From assembly GCF_000003815.2 (NCBI RefSeq), contig NC_049988.1:19272723-19336722 (forward strand): a DNA stretch of 64,000 nt, read 5' to 3'. The number at the start of each line of letters is the position of its first letter. The first letter of the stretch is position 1. Below, piece after piece: positions 55,446-64,000 of this stretch. Origin of the DNA: Branchiostoma floridae (lineage: Eukaryota; Chordata; Leptocardii; Amphioxiformes; Branchiostomatidae). Under the pieces are notes generated by a model, which was not told the origin of the DNA, ran no database searches, and worked only from the letters and a program-made list of their open reading frames with translations. A program made the position numbers and the translations under genes.

Positions 55446-56051
55446 CGCGTGGGTCTGTCTGTCTATCTTTCTGGGACTAGCAATATGTACAGTGTAGTAT
55501 TGCTAACATCCTAGTGCCAGTATTTCTGTCTCTAGGACTGAAAGAGTCACAAACCAGCATGGCTAACATATATAAGGGAGTGAAGCCTGCCACCTCTAAT
55601 TGCTTGTTTTTTCTATAACCTTTGAGTTGGTTTAGAAGTGACGAAATACTCTGTAATATAAAACACTGAGCTCTAGTCACCATGACAGAGTTCGTTGAAG
55701 TTTAAACACGCCAAAGTGATCGAAAACATTACGTCATCCGGATGTTTTTTATGAACAAAACTATGGCTTGCGACGTAGTACAATTATTGTACATGTTATT
55801 GTCGTTCCACGAGAAGCTGGATATGTATATCTTAACATGTAAGCACGTTTGAGTCTGAATAATTAAGGAAAATCAGCAACATGACTTGTAGACTCGGAGA
55901 AGAGAACATGTTACATCATAAGCCATTAAGGCTATGTTTACCGGACTACTACAAAGTGTACCTTCCATTAAAGGTTTGCAAATGAACGCGCAAATATCAC
56001 CCGTGTGTGTGCTTGATTATGATAAGAAATTAAGTGCACTGGCGGCAAATA
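55446..56051. other. Non-genic stretch
   Basis: No gene or repeat recognised. Confidence 0.4.
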
Positions 56052-56222
56052 AGTTTGCGGTTGGGGAACTTTGTACACTGTAAAACCGCAGTTTGCAAAT
56101 GAACGCACCTTTGTGACTGTGCTTTAGTTTGATTAGTACTCTCCAAGCAGAGGTAAGGCTCTGGCTGTTATTTTTAACGTTTTTGCGGTTGGGGAACATT
56201 GTACGCTGTAAAACCACACACC
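56052..56222. repeat. MITE arm inside a short direct duplication
   Basis: GCGGTTGGGGAACxTTGTACxCTGTAAAACC occurs at about 56057 and 56184. Between them is a single left arm TACTCTCCAAGCAGAGGTAA plus GGCTCTGGCTGTT of the 6811-type MITE family, without its right half. Confidence 0.7.
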
Positions 56223-56899
56223 AGTAAATTTAGATTCGGGAAATAACTGGAAATTTGGGGAAATGAAACTCTGTTAAACCTTTTACTAATGACAATTTGT
56301 ACGTTATGACCTGTCCCACCAACTGACCACTGTGGCCACTTTTCAGAAGACAATTTTGTATTTCATTGATCCAAGGATTAATAATCCTGTCTACAGTGAC
56401 AGGCAAAACTGGACGTTCGGCAGAGCGTTCAAAATATACGTTTCAGTTGCCCGGTTCTGTCGAATCTTATCCTCCTTTTAGGCAAAATATTTGTTTTCAA
56501 AAATCGTAAGCATTCTTTGAATTTGTCTGCTTTCATATCCTATGTTTCATACTTTTATAAATTAGAAAAAAAACATAGCAATCCGACAAGGCAAACTGCA
56601 TAAACACAGGGGGGAGTGGGGAAACTTAAATAAATTATTTTCTGTTAGCACCATATCTTAAATAGATGTATAGTAATATTGTTGAATGAATATGGGCAAA
56701 GGGGTTTAGGACTAACGTTAACTGTTGTTACTGGTTTTTGCTTTTGTTTCGTGGTTTTTACATGTGCTTTGTTAACGTATTTGTAGCTGCCATGCTTTCT
56801 TTTTGTTGTTTGTTTTGCAAAAAGTAATAAAGAATGATTGAAAAAAAATATACGTTTCTGAACTGACTTCAGTTTATGGTACAACGTACATTGGAAATT
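56223..56899. other. Non-genic stretch
   Basis: No gene recognised. ACAGTGACAGGCAAAACTGG near 56394 with GTGGCCAC near 56332 may be a decayed relative of 37357-37503. Confidence 0.35.
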
Positions 56900-57450
56900 A
56901 GATGACCCTTTTCAGTGGACACAGTACGAATTTCGGGAAACAATTTCTGGGAGATCCTTAATCGTCGCCAGTAAATTGCACCATACATTCTGTAATTTCT
57001 TAATGATAATAATGACATTTGCAACTCCAATATGCCATTCCAAAATAGAATTGACTTCCGTAATCTTAGAACGTACCCTTTAAATAAAACTGCTTCTTTT
57101 AGGCTGACACAATACGAATTTGGTGGAACAAGTTTCAAGATATACTCAATCGTCACCTGCAAATCAAACGGTACTTTCTCAATAATCTCCCAGTAACGAT
57201 ATTTTCAAAATCCAAAATGCACCTGACTTACGACATCGTAAAACTTACCCCTGCAACGAAAATTGGCTTTTTTTCCAATAAGTAAATAAATAAATCGTCA
57301 ACTGTAAATTCTGTAATTTCTCAATTACAACAATATTTTTTAAATCCATTCCAAAATAGAATTGACTTACTTTATCGTAAAACGTACCTCTGCAAGGAAA
57401 ATTGGCCTCTTTCCAGCGAACACAATACGGCTTGGGTACAATAGCTTAAG
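56900..57450 (+). repeat. Diverged tandem repeat of about 180 bp, three units
   Basis: ACACAGTACGAATTTCGGGA / ACACAATACGAATTTGGTGG / ACACAATACGGCTTGGG begin near 56918, 57107 and 57420. TTCTGTAATTTCT and CCATTCCAAAATAGAATTGA recur within. Confidence 0.75.
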
Positions 57451-57819
57451 CAGGTGGGCGTTCTCATGCACACCTGCTGAAAACCGGCTGTTAAAAACGT
57501 CCTGTTTACCACGTCAACGGGGACGTCCCTGACGTCACGTGCGTGCATGCATGACGTAACGGCTGGTTCGGAAACCGTTAGGTGTTGACACAGGGTCGTA
57601 GTTCAACAACGGAGTTTTTTTGAAAGGGGCGTTTCTGATGCGTTGTTTCGACTGTTGGAAGAACTATGGTTTCTCATCCGTAAATAGTTTCATCAGGTTG
57701 GATTGTCACTGAATAAAGAGACTCCTTTAACGCAACCATGGCTTTATCTAACTACTTATTCAACTATGGTTTCTATTAAGCAGTAGTGTTTATGTGGGTA
57801 TGGGTACCTGACATCGGTT

Positions 57820-57833
57820 GGGGGGGGGGGGGG
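57820..57833 (+). repeat. Poly-G tract (14 G)
   Basis: Uninterrupted run of 14 guanines followed by CGG. Confidence 0.95.
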
Positions 57834-57883
57834 CGGTTAAAATGCGGAAATGCGGTGGAAGGAGAGTGATATGTTGGTCGCCA

Positions 57884-58175
57884 CCTTCCAATACCCTGTC
57901 CAAGACACAGTGGATAGTAGCAAACCGCTGCCCCTACGGTTTCAAAAAGGGGAGGGGACTACCCTTACCTTTATAGTCTACCATGAAAAACATGTTATTC
58001 TTTCATATCTAGTCAAGGGATTTTCCCCAGTTTACATATATTTATCTGACATTTTAGCTATCGGCCCCTTACCATTGAGGATCACTAGCTACTCACGACA
58101 GATAAAAGTAGTGTCGTAGCTTTCTAAACATGCAGTGAATTCAGTTATCCACTGTGTCTAGGGTACAGTATTGGA
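57884..58175. mobile_element. Inverted-repeat element, CCTTCCAATACCCTGT / GACACAGTGGATA ends
   Basis: CCTTCCAATACCCTGTCCAA with GACACAGTGGATAG on the left is mirrored by TATCCACTGTGTCTAGGGTA with CAGTATTGGAAGG on the right. Diverged pieces of the left part occur at about 245-330 and 675-760. Non-coding. Confidence 0.7.
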
Positions 58176-58310
58176 AGGCGGAGCCCATCCCTCTCTTTCC
58201 ACCGCTCTTTACCTCCCCAATCAAAGTCAGGTACCCATTTTACACCTGTGTTAGTGAGGAACGTCAACAGTCGTCGTGTAAAGTGCTTTACACAAGAGCA
58301 CACGATCAGT
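58176..58310. repeat. Dispersed repeat fragment shared with 32945-33090
   Basis: TTTACCTCCCCAATCAAAGT then CAGGTACCCATTTTACACCT and GTGAGGAACGTC match the fragment at 32985-33040. Confidence 0.6.
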
Positions 58311-58379
58311 ATTATATGTATATCATTTTGGAAGAATAAGGGAAAGGGTTTCCCAACCGTATGTTATTTTCATAGTAGA

Positions 58380-59330
58380 GCCGGATATATTCCGCCTACG
58401 CTAGATCGTTGTACATATACAGCCGTACTAAAACTACACAATCTGTAGAAAGCCTATGTTCTAAAAGCCTGGTGTATAAGATGTGATCTTACCTTGATGA
58501 ACATTAAGAGAGTCTGTAGAGTACGGGCGAGAGTGTACCGACTGCTTGACATATGCCACCTACGCTAGAGCGTTGTACATATACAGCCACACTAAAAAAC
58601 TGTACAAATGTAGAAAACATATACTGAAAATCCAGATGTATTAGTTGTTATCTTACCTTTATGGACAGTAGAAGAGCCTGTACAGCAGAATATTAACTTA
58701 AAAGTAATATGGAAAGGGATACCCAACGTATCAACGGTTATTTTTATAGCACAGACAGCTATATACCAGCTCACTACGCTAGATCGATATCGATGTACAT
58801 ATACAGCCGTACTAAAACTTAGCACAAGGTGTAGAAAGTCTATGTTCAAAATCCAGATGTATTAGTTGTAATCTTACCTTTAAAACAGTAGACGAGTCTG
58901 TAGAGTACAGGCGAGAGTGTACCGACTGCTTGACATATGCCACCTACGCTAGAGCGTTGTACATATACAGCCACACTAAAACTGCACAAGTTGTAGAAAG
59001 TCTATGCTATAAATCCAGGTGTATTAGTTGTAATCTTACCTTGATGAACAACAGAAGAGTCTGTACAGCAGAATATTAACTTCAAAGTAATATGGAAAGG
59101 GTACCCACGTATCAACGGTTATTTTTATAGCACAGATAGATATATACCAGCTACGCTAGATCGCCGTACACATACAGCCACTAAATTAAAGCTGTAGAAG
59201 TTGTAGAAAGCCTATGTTAGAAATCCAGGTGTACTAGCTAGTTGTAATCTTACCTTTATGAGCAGTAGTAGCGTCTGTAGAGTACAGGTGAGAGTGTGCC
59301 GACTGCTCCAACGATCGTCCAAGGCTCTGT
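58380..59330 (+). repeat. Tandem repeat array with TACGCTAGAxCGTTGTACAT units
   Basis: ACGCTAGAtCGxxGTACATAT / ACAGCCxxACTAAAAC / TGTAGAAAGxCTATGTT / GTATTAGTTGTAATCTTACC recur near 58398, 58563, 58779, 58946 and 59154. Two unit types alternate, one containing CGAGAGTGTACCGACTGCTT and one GGAAAGGGxTACCCAACGTA. Higher-order period about 375-385 bp. Confidence 0.85.
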
Positions 59331-59566
59331 GGCGGCCAGGCGCAAGGTGCGGCACTTATATACTCACGTTCACTTTCGTCAGGGAAAGTCCCTTTGTGTT
59401 GTTGACAATAGAAAGGTAAGTCGCGGTACGTGTAGGAAGTGAAAGTGCTTTAGATATGAGGGCAGGAAACAGAGAAACAAAGATACGAAACACATGAACA
59501 AATGCCAAGGGGAAAGCACCTCTGTTTGTCCCAAAATTTCGCGCAACTAACGTCGTATAATCGTAT

Positions 59567-59720
59567 GCGCCAAAAAGCAGTTACTCAACTCGGGCAACTG
59601 GATATGGTTTCTGAAACGGTCAGACGTTTCAGACAGCCAATTTTCGTCAGTGACACTGAATCGTGTAACCGTTTCCAAAATCATATCCAGTTGCTTGAGT
59701 AACTGCTTTTTTGGCGTATC
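59567..59720. mobile_element. Fold-back element, CCAAAAAGCAGTTACTCAA arms
   Basis: GCCAAAAAGCAGTTACTCAA then CAACTGGATATGGTTTC pairs with AAAATCATATCCAGTTGCTT then GAGTAACTGCTTTTTTGGCG. It is a hairpin of about 150 bp with GTTTCxGAAACGGTCAGACGT between. Non-coding. Confidence 0.8.
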
Positions 59721-59804
59721 TTATTACCTGGATGTCTAACCTTCATCGACGGAACGTCGTACACATATATAACGCTAGTTCGCATTTATCCGCTGGGTAA
59801 CCTA

Positions 59805-60379
59805 CGAGGGGCATTCAATAAGTAATGTCCCTGACCCATTTCCCATAGCAGGAGATTAATGAAACTTGGCACAGTTATTAGTCTTTCTCTTCATAGGAAC
59901 CACCCAGAGTTTTGCATTTATCCCATCATTTGATGTAGCTCTGGACACCGTTCTTGTAGGACATCCCAGGTTGGTCCTCCGACAGATGCCTTATCAATGG
60001 CAGAAGAGGGACGACCAGGTCTGGGAGCTGTTTCCACAGACTTCCGACCTTGTTTGAATTCAGGATGCCAGCGTTTTACAAGGTCATATGATGGGGCATC
60101 ATCACCATAAGTTTTTTTCATTTCATCAAAAGTCCCCTTTGGTGTGCGTCCTTTCAAATACAAAAACCGGATCACTGCGCGACACTCTACTTGCTCCATT
60201 TCACACCTGGTCCATTTCAGACCTGACTCAGTTCAAACACCAGTAAATCAGTAACCACAATTAGTTCACAGCTGTTTTTTGCAACATAACCCATAGAGAT
60301 ATGACTCATTACACATGCAAATTTCTTCTAGATCAGACAACTGGAAGTGGGTCAGGAGCATTACTTATTGAATGTAATT
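59805..60379 (-). mobile_element. Mariner-like element, internally deleted (575 bp)
   Basis: The left end CATTCAATAAGTAATGTCCC then TGACCCA is mirrored at the right by TGGGTCAGGAGCATTACTTATTGAATG-type sequence; the outer 6-8 bp of the right end are decayed. TA borders both sides (59803-59804, 60380-60381). The related uninterrupted sequence near 10984 reads GGGTAACCTATATCCGTTG, while here GGGTAACCTA and TATCCGTTA flank the element, so the insertion point and TA duplication are confirmed by a paralogous empty site. It encodes only a helix-turn-helix fragment (59918-60199). Confidence 0.88.
59918..60199 (-). pseudogene. Mariner transposase N-terminal helix-turn-helix fragment
   Basis: 93 residues from an ATG at 60199. 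MEQVECRAVIRFLYLKGRTP, KMxxTYG-like DEMKKTYGDDAPSYDLVKRW and a GRPSSAID linker match the first HTH of mariner/SETMAR-type transposases, which binds the terminal inverted repeat. After the linker (about residue 70) the sequence jumps to GGPTWDVLQERCPELHQMMG and stops. The second HTH and the DDE/D catalytic domain are missing through internal deletion. If translated it could bind ends but not cut. It is unlikely to be a host gene because it lies neatly inside a 575-bp element with its own inverted repeats. Confidence 0.85.
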
Positions 60380-60444
60380 TATCCGTTAATTTAAAAAAAA
60401 CAGGCTCTTTGGGAATATAATGTCGGCGAGCTGTGCAACCTTTT

Positions 60445-60675
60445 GAAGATAATTGCAATATTTTGAAAATATTTCAGTTTAATATTTGAAAATATTGCAG
60501 TTTAATATTTTGAAAATATTGCAGTTAAATATTTTGAAAATATTGCAGTTAAATATTTTGAAAATATTGCAGTTAAATATTTTGAAAATATTGCAGTTAA
60601 ATATTTTGAAAATATTGCAGTTAAATATTTTGAAAATATTGCAGTTTAATAGTTTGAAAATATTGCAGTTTAAAA
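60445..60675 (+). repeat. 24-bp minisatellite, about nine units
   Basis: TTTGAAAATATTGCAGTTAA units repeated nearly perfectly with period 24. Because 24 is a multiple of three, it yields an Ile-Leu-Lys-Ile-Leu-Gln-Leu-Asn open frame that mimics a leucine-rich protein; it is not a gene. Confidence 0.95.
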
Positions 60676-60839
60676 CTACTGTCCATTGACTTGATGTCCT
60701 TAAATACCCTGCGGATATAGGTTAAAACAACGGATATTGGTTACGCCGCGGATAAAGATCTTTACTTATATCAACCGACGAGACTGAAATACAGAATTTT
60801 CTGATTACATTCAACCATTTTTTGCACGTCATGTATTTT

Positions 60840-61650
60840 GTAACAACAGGGACTAACGATTGAGGATGCTTGTTTAAAACTTGTGTGTGTTTGCTTTGCA
60901 CTTGATTTCTTCTTTCATATAGTGGTGGAGGATTTCGTCTTATCTTTTCAGTAATGAGTGGGTTTCACGGGAAGTTAGCCAGTTGATTTGACTTCTTCTT
61001 TCAGTGGCACGGTACGTTCCCATTGTTTTCTGCATTCTGTGATCAGATCGTGGTTTTCAGGGGAAGTTATTGTAAGTTTGTCAACATTATCATTGTGGAA
61101 CTCTTGATTTAAAACAAAGGGAAGGTTACTTGCTAACAACTTCTTCTTTCAGATCAGTGAAGGGCGACAGGTCTCCGTTGTTTTCTGCATGTTGCGTTAT
61201 CAAGTCTTTCAGTGAAAGTAAGTTTGTATTGGTAATATCATATCATAATAGATCTCTTGTTTAGGCTGTCTGTGCTAACTTCTTGTTTCATTGCAGTGGC
61301 ACTACGTCCTTGTTGTTTTCTGGGAGGAGTAACTGTATTTTGTAACAGTTGAGACTACTTAACGCTTGAGGATGCTTGTTTAAAACAGTGTGTGTTGCCT
61401 TTGCAATTGATTTCTTCTTTCATATAGTGGTGGAGGATAAATTATCTTTTCTGTAATGAGTGAGTTTCACGGGAAGTTAGCGTGTCCATGATTTGACTTC
61501 TTCTTTCAGTGGCACGGTACGTTCCCATTAAATTTCTGCACTCTGTGATCATATCATGGTTGTCAGGGGGAATTATCATAAGTTTCTCGTCACGATTGTG
61601 ATAACTTCTTCTTTCAGATCAGTGGAGAATAATAGGTCCCGTTGTTTTTG
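60840..61650 (+). repeat. Two tandem units of about 500 bp containing exon-like modules
   Basis: TTGAGGATGCTTGTTTAAAAC, TTTCTTCTTTCATATAGTGG, TGAGTxxGTTTCACGGGAAGTT and TCTTTCAGTGGCACGGTACG occur in the same order near 60861-61017 and 61367-61519. Within and after them, segments begin after CTTCTTCTTTCAG-like sequence (60991-61004, 61139-61152, 61497-61510, 61604-61617). Some end before GTAAGTTTG (61069, 61217), as spliced exons would. Confidence 0.8.
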
Positions 61651-61760
61651 CATGCATTTCATGAGTATTTCTTTGCACTTAGATCATACAAATACCTGTT
61701 GAATATATGTGGAGTCAATAAGGAGTAACCGTAATAACTTTGTTCTCTCTTTGTCAAGTT

Positions 61761-62070
61761 AAGCTAAGGGCACAACCCGCCGCACGTGCAATTTGTCCGT
61801 ACGGTTACGTTTTTTTTAGAGACGTCCGCCACGTATTTCTGAAAACGTGGGGAACGACTGGCAAGAGCAGGGAGGAAGTACGCCGACGCACGGCACACAA
61901 AGTTTTGCCGTAAAGTTCTACGGCGTGTCTGCGTGTTCCAAAATCAGTCGGATTCCCTACGAGTTCGTACGGAGGCGGTACTTACCACTTACGGATCCCA
62001 AAAGATTGCCCACGTTTTGGCACGTAGACAGCACGTATTTGAAGGTACGGCGGGTTGTGCCCTTAGCTTT
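61761..62070. mobile_element. MITE, AAGCTAAGGGCACAACCCGCC ends
   Basis: AGCTAAGGGCACAACCCGCC at the left and GGCGGGTTGTGCCCTTAGCT at the right are exact inverted repeats, with further inner similarity (GCACGTGCAATTTGTCCGTA with TACGT-containing segments). The open frame inside is GC-rich noise. Target duplication not resolvable. Confidence 0.85.
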
Positions 62071-62224
62071 AGACGTAATAACTTTGGTCTCTTTTTTTCA
62101 CATCAGTGGCGAGCGATAGGTCCCAGTTGACTTTGTTTTCTGGATGGCGTGACCATGCCTTTGAGGAGAAGTTCGGTTTCTCTTTGTAATGTTACACATG
62201 TATCATCTTCAATGTCATTGCCAC

Positions 62225-62341
62225 CGTGTCGAGGGAGAGAATAGGTCTTAAGGGCGTTCCCCGCGGGCACAATGTTCGACACCTGTTCGACTCCAGGTTT
62301 TGAGTCAACATCCCTAACCACTAGGCCACCGTGCCGCCACT
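62225..62341 (-). mobile_element. tRNA-derived SINE head, minus strand
   Basis: The minus strand starts GGCGGCACGGTGGCCTAGTG then GTTAGGGATGTTGACTC. TGGCCTAGTGG (62328-62318) is a perfect polymerase III A box. GAGTCGAACAGGTGTCGAAC about 30 bases on is B-box-like but decayed. A tRNA gene is excluded because no acceptor stem closes. The body downstream is short or unrecognised. Confidence 0.65.
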
Positions 62342-62730
62342 AAAGTGACTATTCTATGCTGTTTGCAATGAATTTCATTTCTAAAACCGGTCACCTTAAC
62401 TTTCATATGACGTAAGCAGTTTGTGGGTCCGAGTGCGTATAATGCGGAAGTGCACACGTCACGCTCCCACCATCTGACGTCACACCCCCACCCGGGTTTG
62501 ACGAATGATCCGATCGTAGATCAATTATTCAGATCACACATAGATCACTCAGTTGGGAACCCTCACGCGAACTGACAAGGGACAAAGGCGATCATGTCCT
62601 GAAACGACCCCTAAATGACGTGTAATGAGCTTTGCAGCGACTGTAAAGGTGTATGACAACATGATGGATGTCTTCTATCACCTATACTAAGAGGCTATGA
62701 TTTATATATGTTACTGTGTGACGTTCAATG
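62342..62730. other. Non-genic stretch
   Basis: No gene or repeat recognised. Confidence 0.4.
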
Positions 62731-63030
62731 ATGTGTGTGTGTGTGTGTATGTCTTTCTCTCTCTCTCTGTCTGTCGGTCTGTAAGTCTGTCTGTATGTGT
62801 TTGCGTCTGTATGTGTTTGCGTGTGTGTGTTTGCGTGGTTGTGTGTGTGTGTGTGTGTGTGTGCATGTGAGTGTGTTTGTGTGTGTGTGTGTGAGTATTA
62901 TGTGTATGTCAATATGTCTGGTGTGTGTGTGTGCGTACGTTCGTGTGGAATTGTATGTGATTTCGTGTGTGTGTGTGGATTTGTGTGCGTGCGTGCGTTC
63001 GTGTGTGTGTGCGTGCGCGCATATATCCGT
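62731..63030 (+). repeat. (GT)n / (CT)n complex microsatellite
   Basis: GT runs mixed with TCTGTCTG, GTTTGCGT and GTGCGTGCGT variants. The Cys/Val and His/Thr frames on the two strands are artefacts. Confidence 0.95.
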
Positions 63031-63243
63031 ATACAACTCATTCGTATTAAAGAGAAGACCCAGGACAAAATGATAACATACACCATATTGTAATTTCACC
63101 AAACTTGTAAATGTGATAAAGTAGCTAGATATCTTGATCACTAACAGTACGTCTTAGTGCAATAACTTGATACAGAGCTAGAAGTGCAATACGTCTTATA
63201 ATAACATGCTGATACATGTATCAACCTGTGTTCTTGTAGTACT
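63031..63243. other. Non-genic stretch
   Basis: AT-rich; nothing recognised. Confidence 0.4.
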
Positions 63244-63286
63244 AGCCACCATATACTATCAACATACACCACGTAACGCTGACTAC

Positions 63287-63794
63287 TAGGGCTGGGTATC
63301 GGTACAGCTTACCGGTACAAAACCGGTTTTTCGTATTGGACCGGTCCAGAAAAACCGGACCTGAAAAAATTAGGTGGACCGAATGTTGGACCGATTATAA
63401 AATTAACAGATTATTTTATCAGGCATTCACACGTTTAGCGCTGAGAGAAANNNNNNNNNNNNNNNNNNNNNNNNNNNNNNNNNNNNNNNNNNNNNNNNNN
63501 NNNNNNNNNNNNNNNNNNNNNNNNNNNNNNNNNNNNNNNNNNNNNNNNNNNNNNNNNNNNNNNNNNNNNNNNNNNNNNNNNNNNNNNNNNNNNNNNNNNN
63601 NNAGCGTTGTATATTTTTAAGCGCCAGTGTGAGTCTAATACTCCACCAAACAGATTTCTTTGTAGTGAAATGGACCATTGGTATGAGTCATACTGCATCA
63701 GGTCCAGGTCCAGGTTCAGGTCCGGACCTGGACCTAATCCTTTGGACCTGAACCGGACCTGGACCTGCATTTTCTGTACCGGTACCCAGCCCTA
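63287..63794. mobile_element. hAT-like MITE with perfect 8-bp target duplication
   Basis: Begins TAGGGCTGGGTATCGGTACA and ends GTACCGGTACCCAGCCCTA. CTGACTAC lies on both sides (63279-63286 and 63795-63802). The interior repeats AGGTCCGGACCTG / GGACCTGGACCT palindromes. Assembly gap 63451-63602 hides the middle. The 8-bp duplication supports hAT. Non-coding as far as visible. Confidence 0.9.
63451..63602. other. Assembly gap (152 N)
   Basis: Undetermined bases inside the palindromic element. Confidence 1.
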
Positions 63795-64000
63795 CTGACT
63801 ACCATATACCAGCAGCAACATCTACCATATAACGTTAGCCACCATATACTATCAACATATACCACTTACGCTGACTACCATATACCAGCAGCAACATCTA
63901 CCATATAACACTGACTATCATATACCATCAGCAATCATGCCATATACCTGATTAAACGATGATAACAAAAATCTTCATACAATTAAGAGGGGCTAAGAAT

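Larger units (their letters stand above)
63244..63940 (+). repeat. Minisatellite of CCACCATATACTATCAACATA units
   Basis: Units of about 70 bp share GCCACCATATACTATCAACA, CACxTAACGCTGACTAC and CATATACCAGCAGCAACATC. Copies lie at 63244-63286 and 63802-63940. The array is interrupted by the element at 63287-63794. Confidence 0.85.

Noticed and set aside
55209-55514. Cysteine-rich protein frames over 55.2-55.5 kb and 62.7-63.1 kb
   Set aside because: Translations of GT microsatellites in alternative frames.
60486-60689. Leucine-rich repeat protein (Ile-Leu-Lys-Ile-Leu-Gln-Leu-Asn repeats)
   Set aside because: Direct translation of a 24-bp AT-rich minisatellite whose period is a multiple of three.
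61847-62119. 90-residue protein at 61.85-62.12 kb
   Set aside because: Lies mostly inside a 310-bp MITE with exact inverted ends and runs through its right terminus.

Overview
The window reads as non-model animal genomic DNA, most likely from a cephalochordate (amphioxus). The species is an inference. It rests on one vertebrate-style Bcl-2 family gene with a conserved intron position, very sparse coding sequence, and a dense, diverse mixture of MITEs, LINE fragments, tyrosine-recombinase-type retroelements and tandem repeats. There are two assembly gaps (2180-2389 and 63451-63602). No bacterial operons, CRISPR arrays or rRNA genes are visible.

Host gene. One cellular gene is well supported. 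It is a minus-strand, anti-apoptotic-type Bcl-2 homologue of 181 residues, encoded by two coding exons (40966-40550 and 24736-24608) joined in phase 0 across a 15.8-kb intron. BH4, BH3, BH1 and BH2 lie in the first coding exon and the C-terminal membrane anchor in the second. The intron falls directly after the BH2 Gly-Gly-Trp, as in vertebrate BCL2. A GC/CpG-rich stretch around 41.3-41.65 kb may hold the promoter. The intron is filled by at least seven blocks of tandem repeats and several inserted MITEs.

Mobile DNA. Region 1-24 kb holds tandem repeats, inverted-repeat MITEs, LINE 3' tails and two short elements with the split-direct-repeat layout A1-body-B1A2-spacer-B2 (2661-3703, tentative; 7383-10328, minus strand, convincing). 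Region 45.9-54.5 kb is a degraded 8.5-kb element with the same layout. It carries a DIRS/Ngaro-order reverse transcriptase fragment and has itself been invaded by several LINE fragments. The two convincing elements share a related junction sequence, about ATAGGnTACTATT. This layout is known for PAT/Ngaro-like tyrosine-recombinase retrotransposons. Region 55-64 kb holds GT microsatellites, more tandem repeats, a mariner-derived element encoding only a helix-turn-helix domain, a tRNA-like SINE, and a hAT-like element with a perfect 8-bp target duplication.

Many element boundaries are supported by target-site duplications read directly: 8 bp at 42337-44123 and 63287-63794; 6 bp for three copies of one MITE family, one confirmed by an uninterrupted neighbouring repeat unit; 5 bp for two CAGGG-ended elements; and TA for the mariner. 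The best candidates for something undescribed are the split-direct-repeat elements and, inside the 2.9-kb one, a set of five 34-bp palindrome-ended repeats spaced about 90 bp apart with one compensated arm change.
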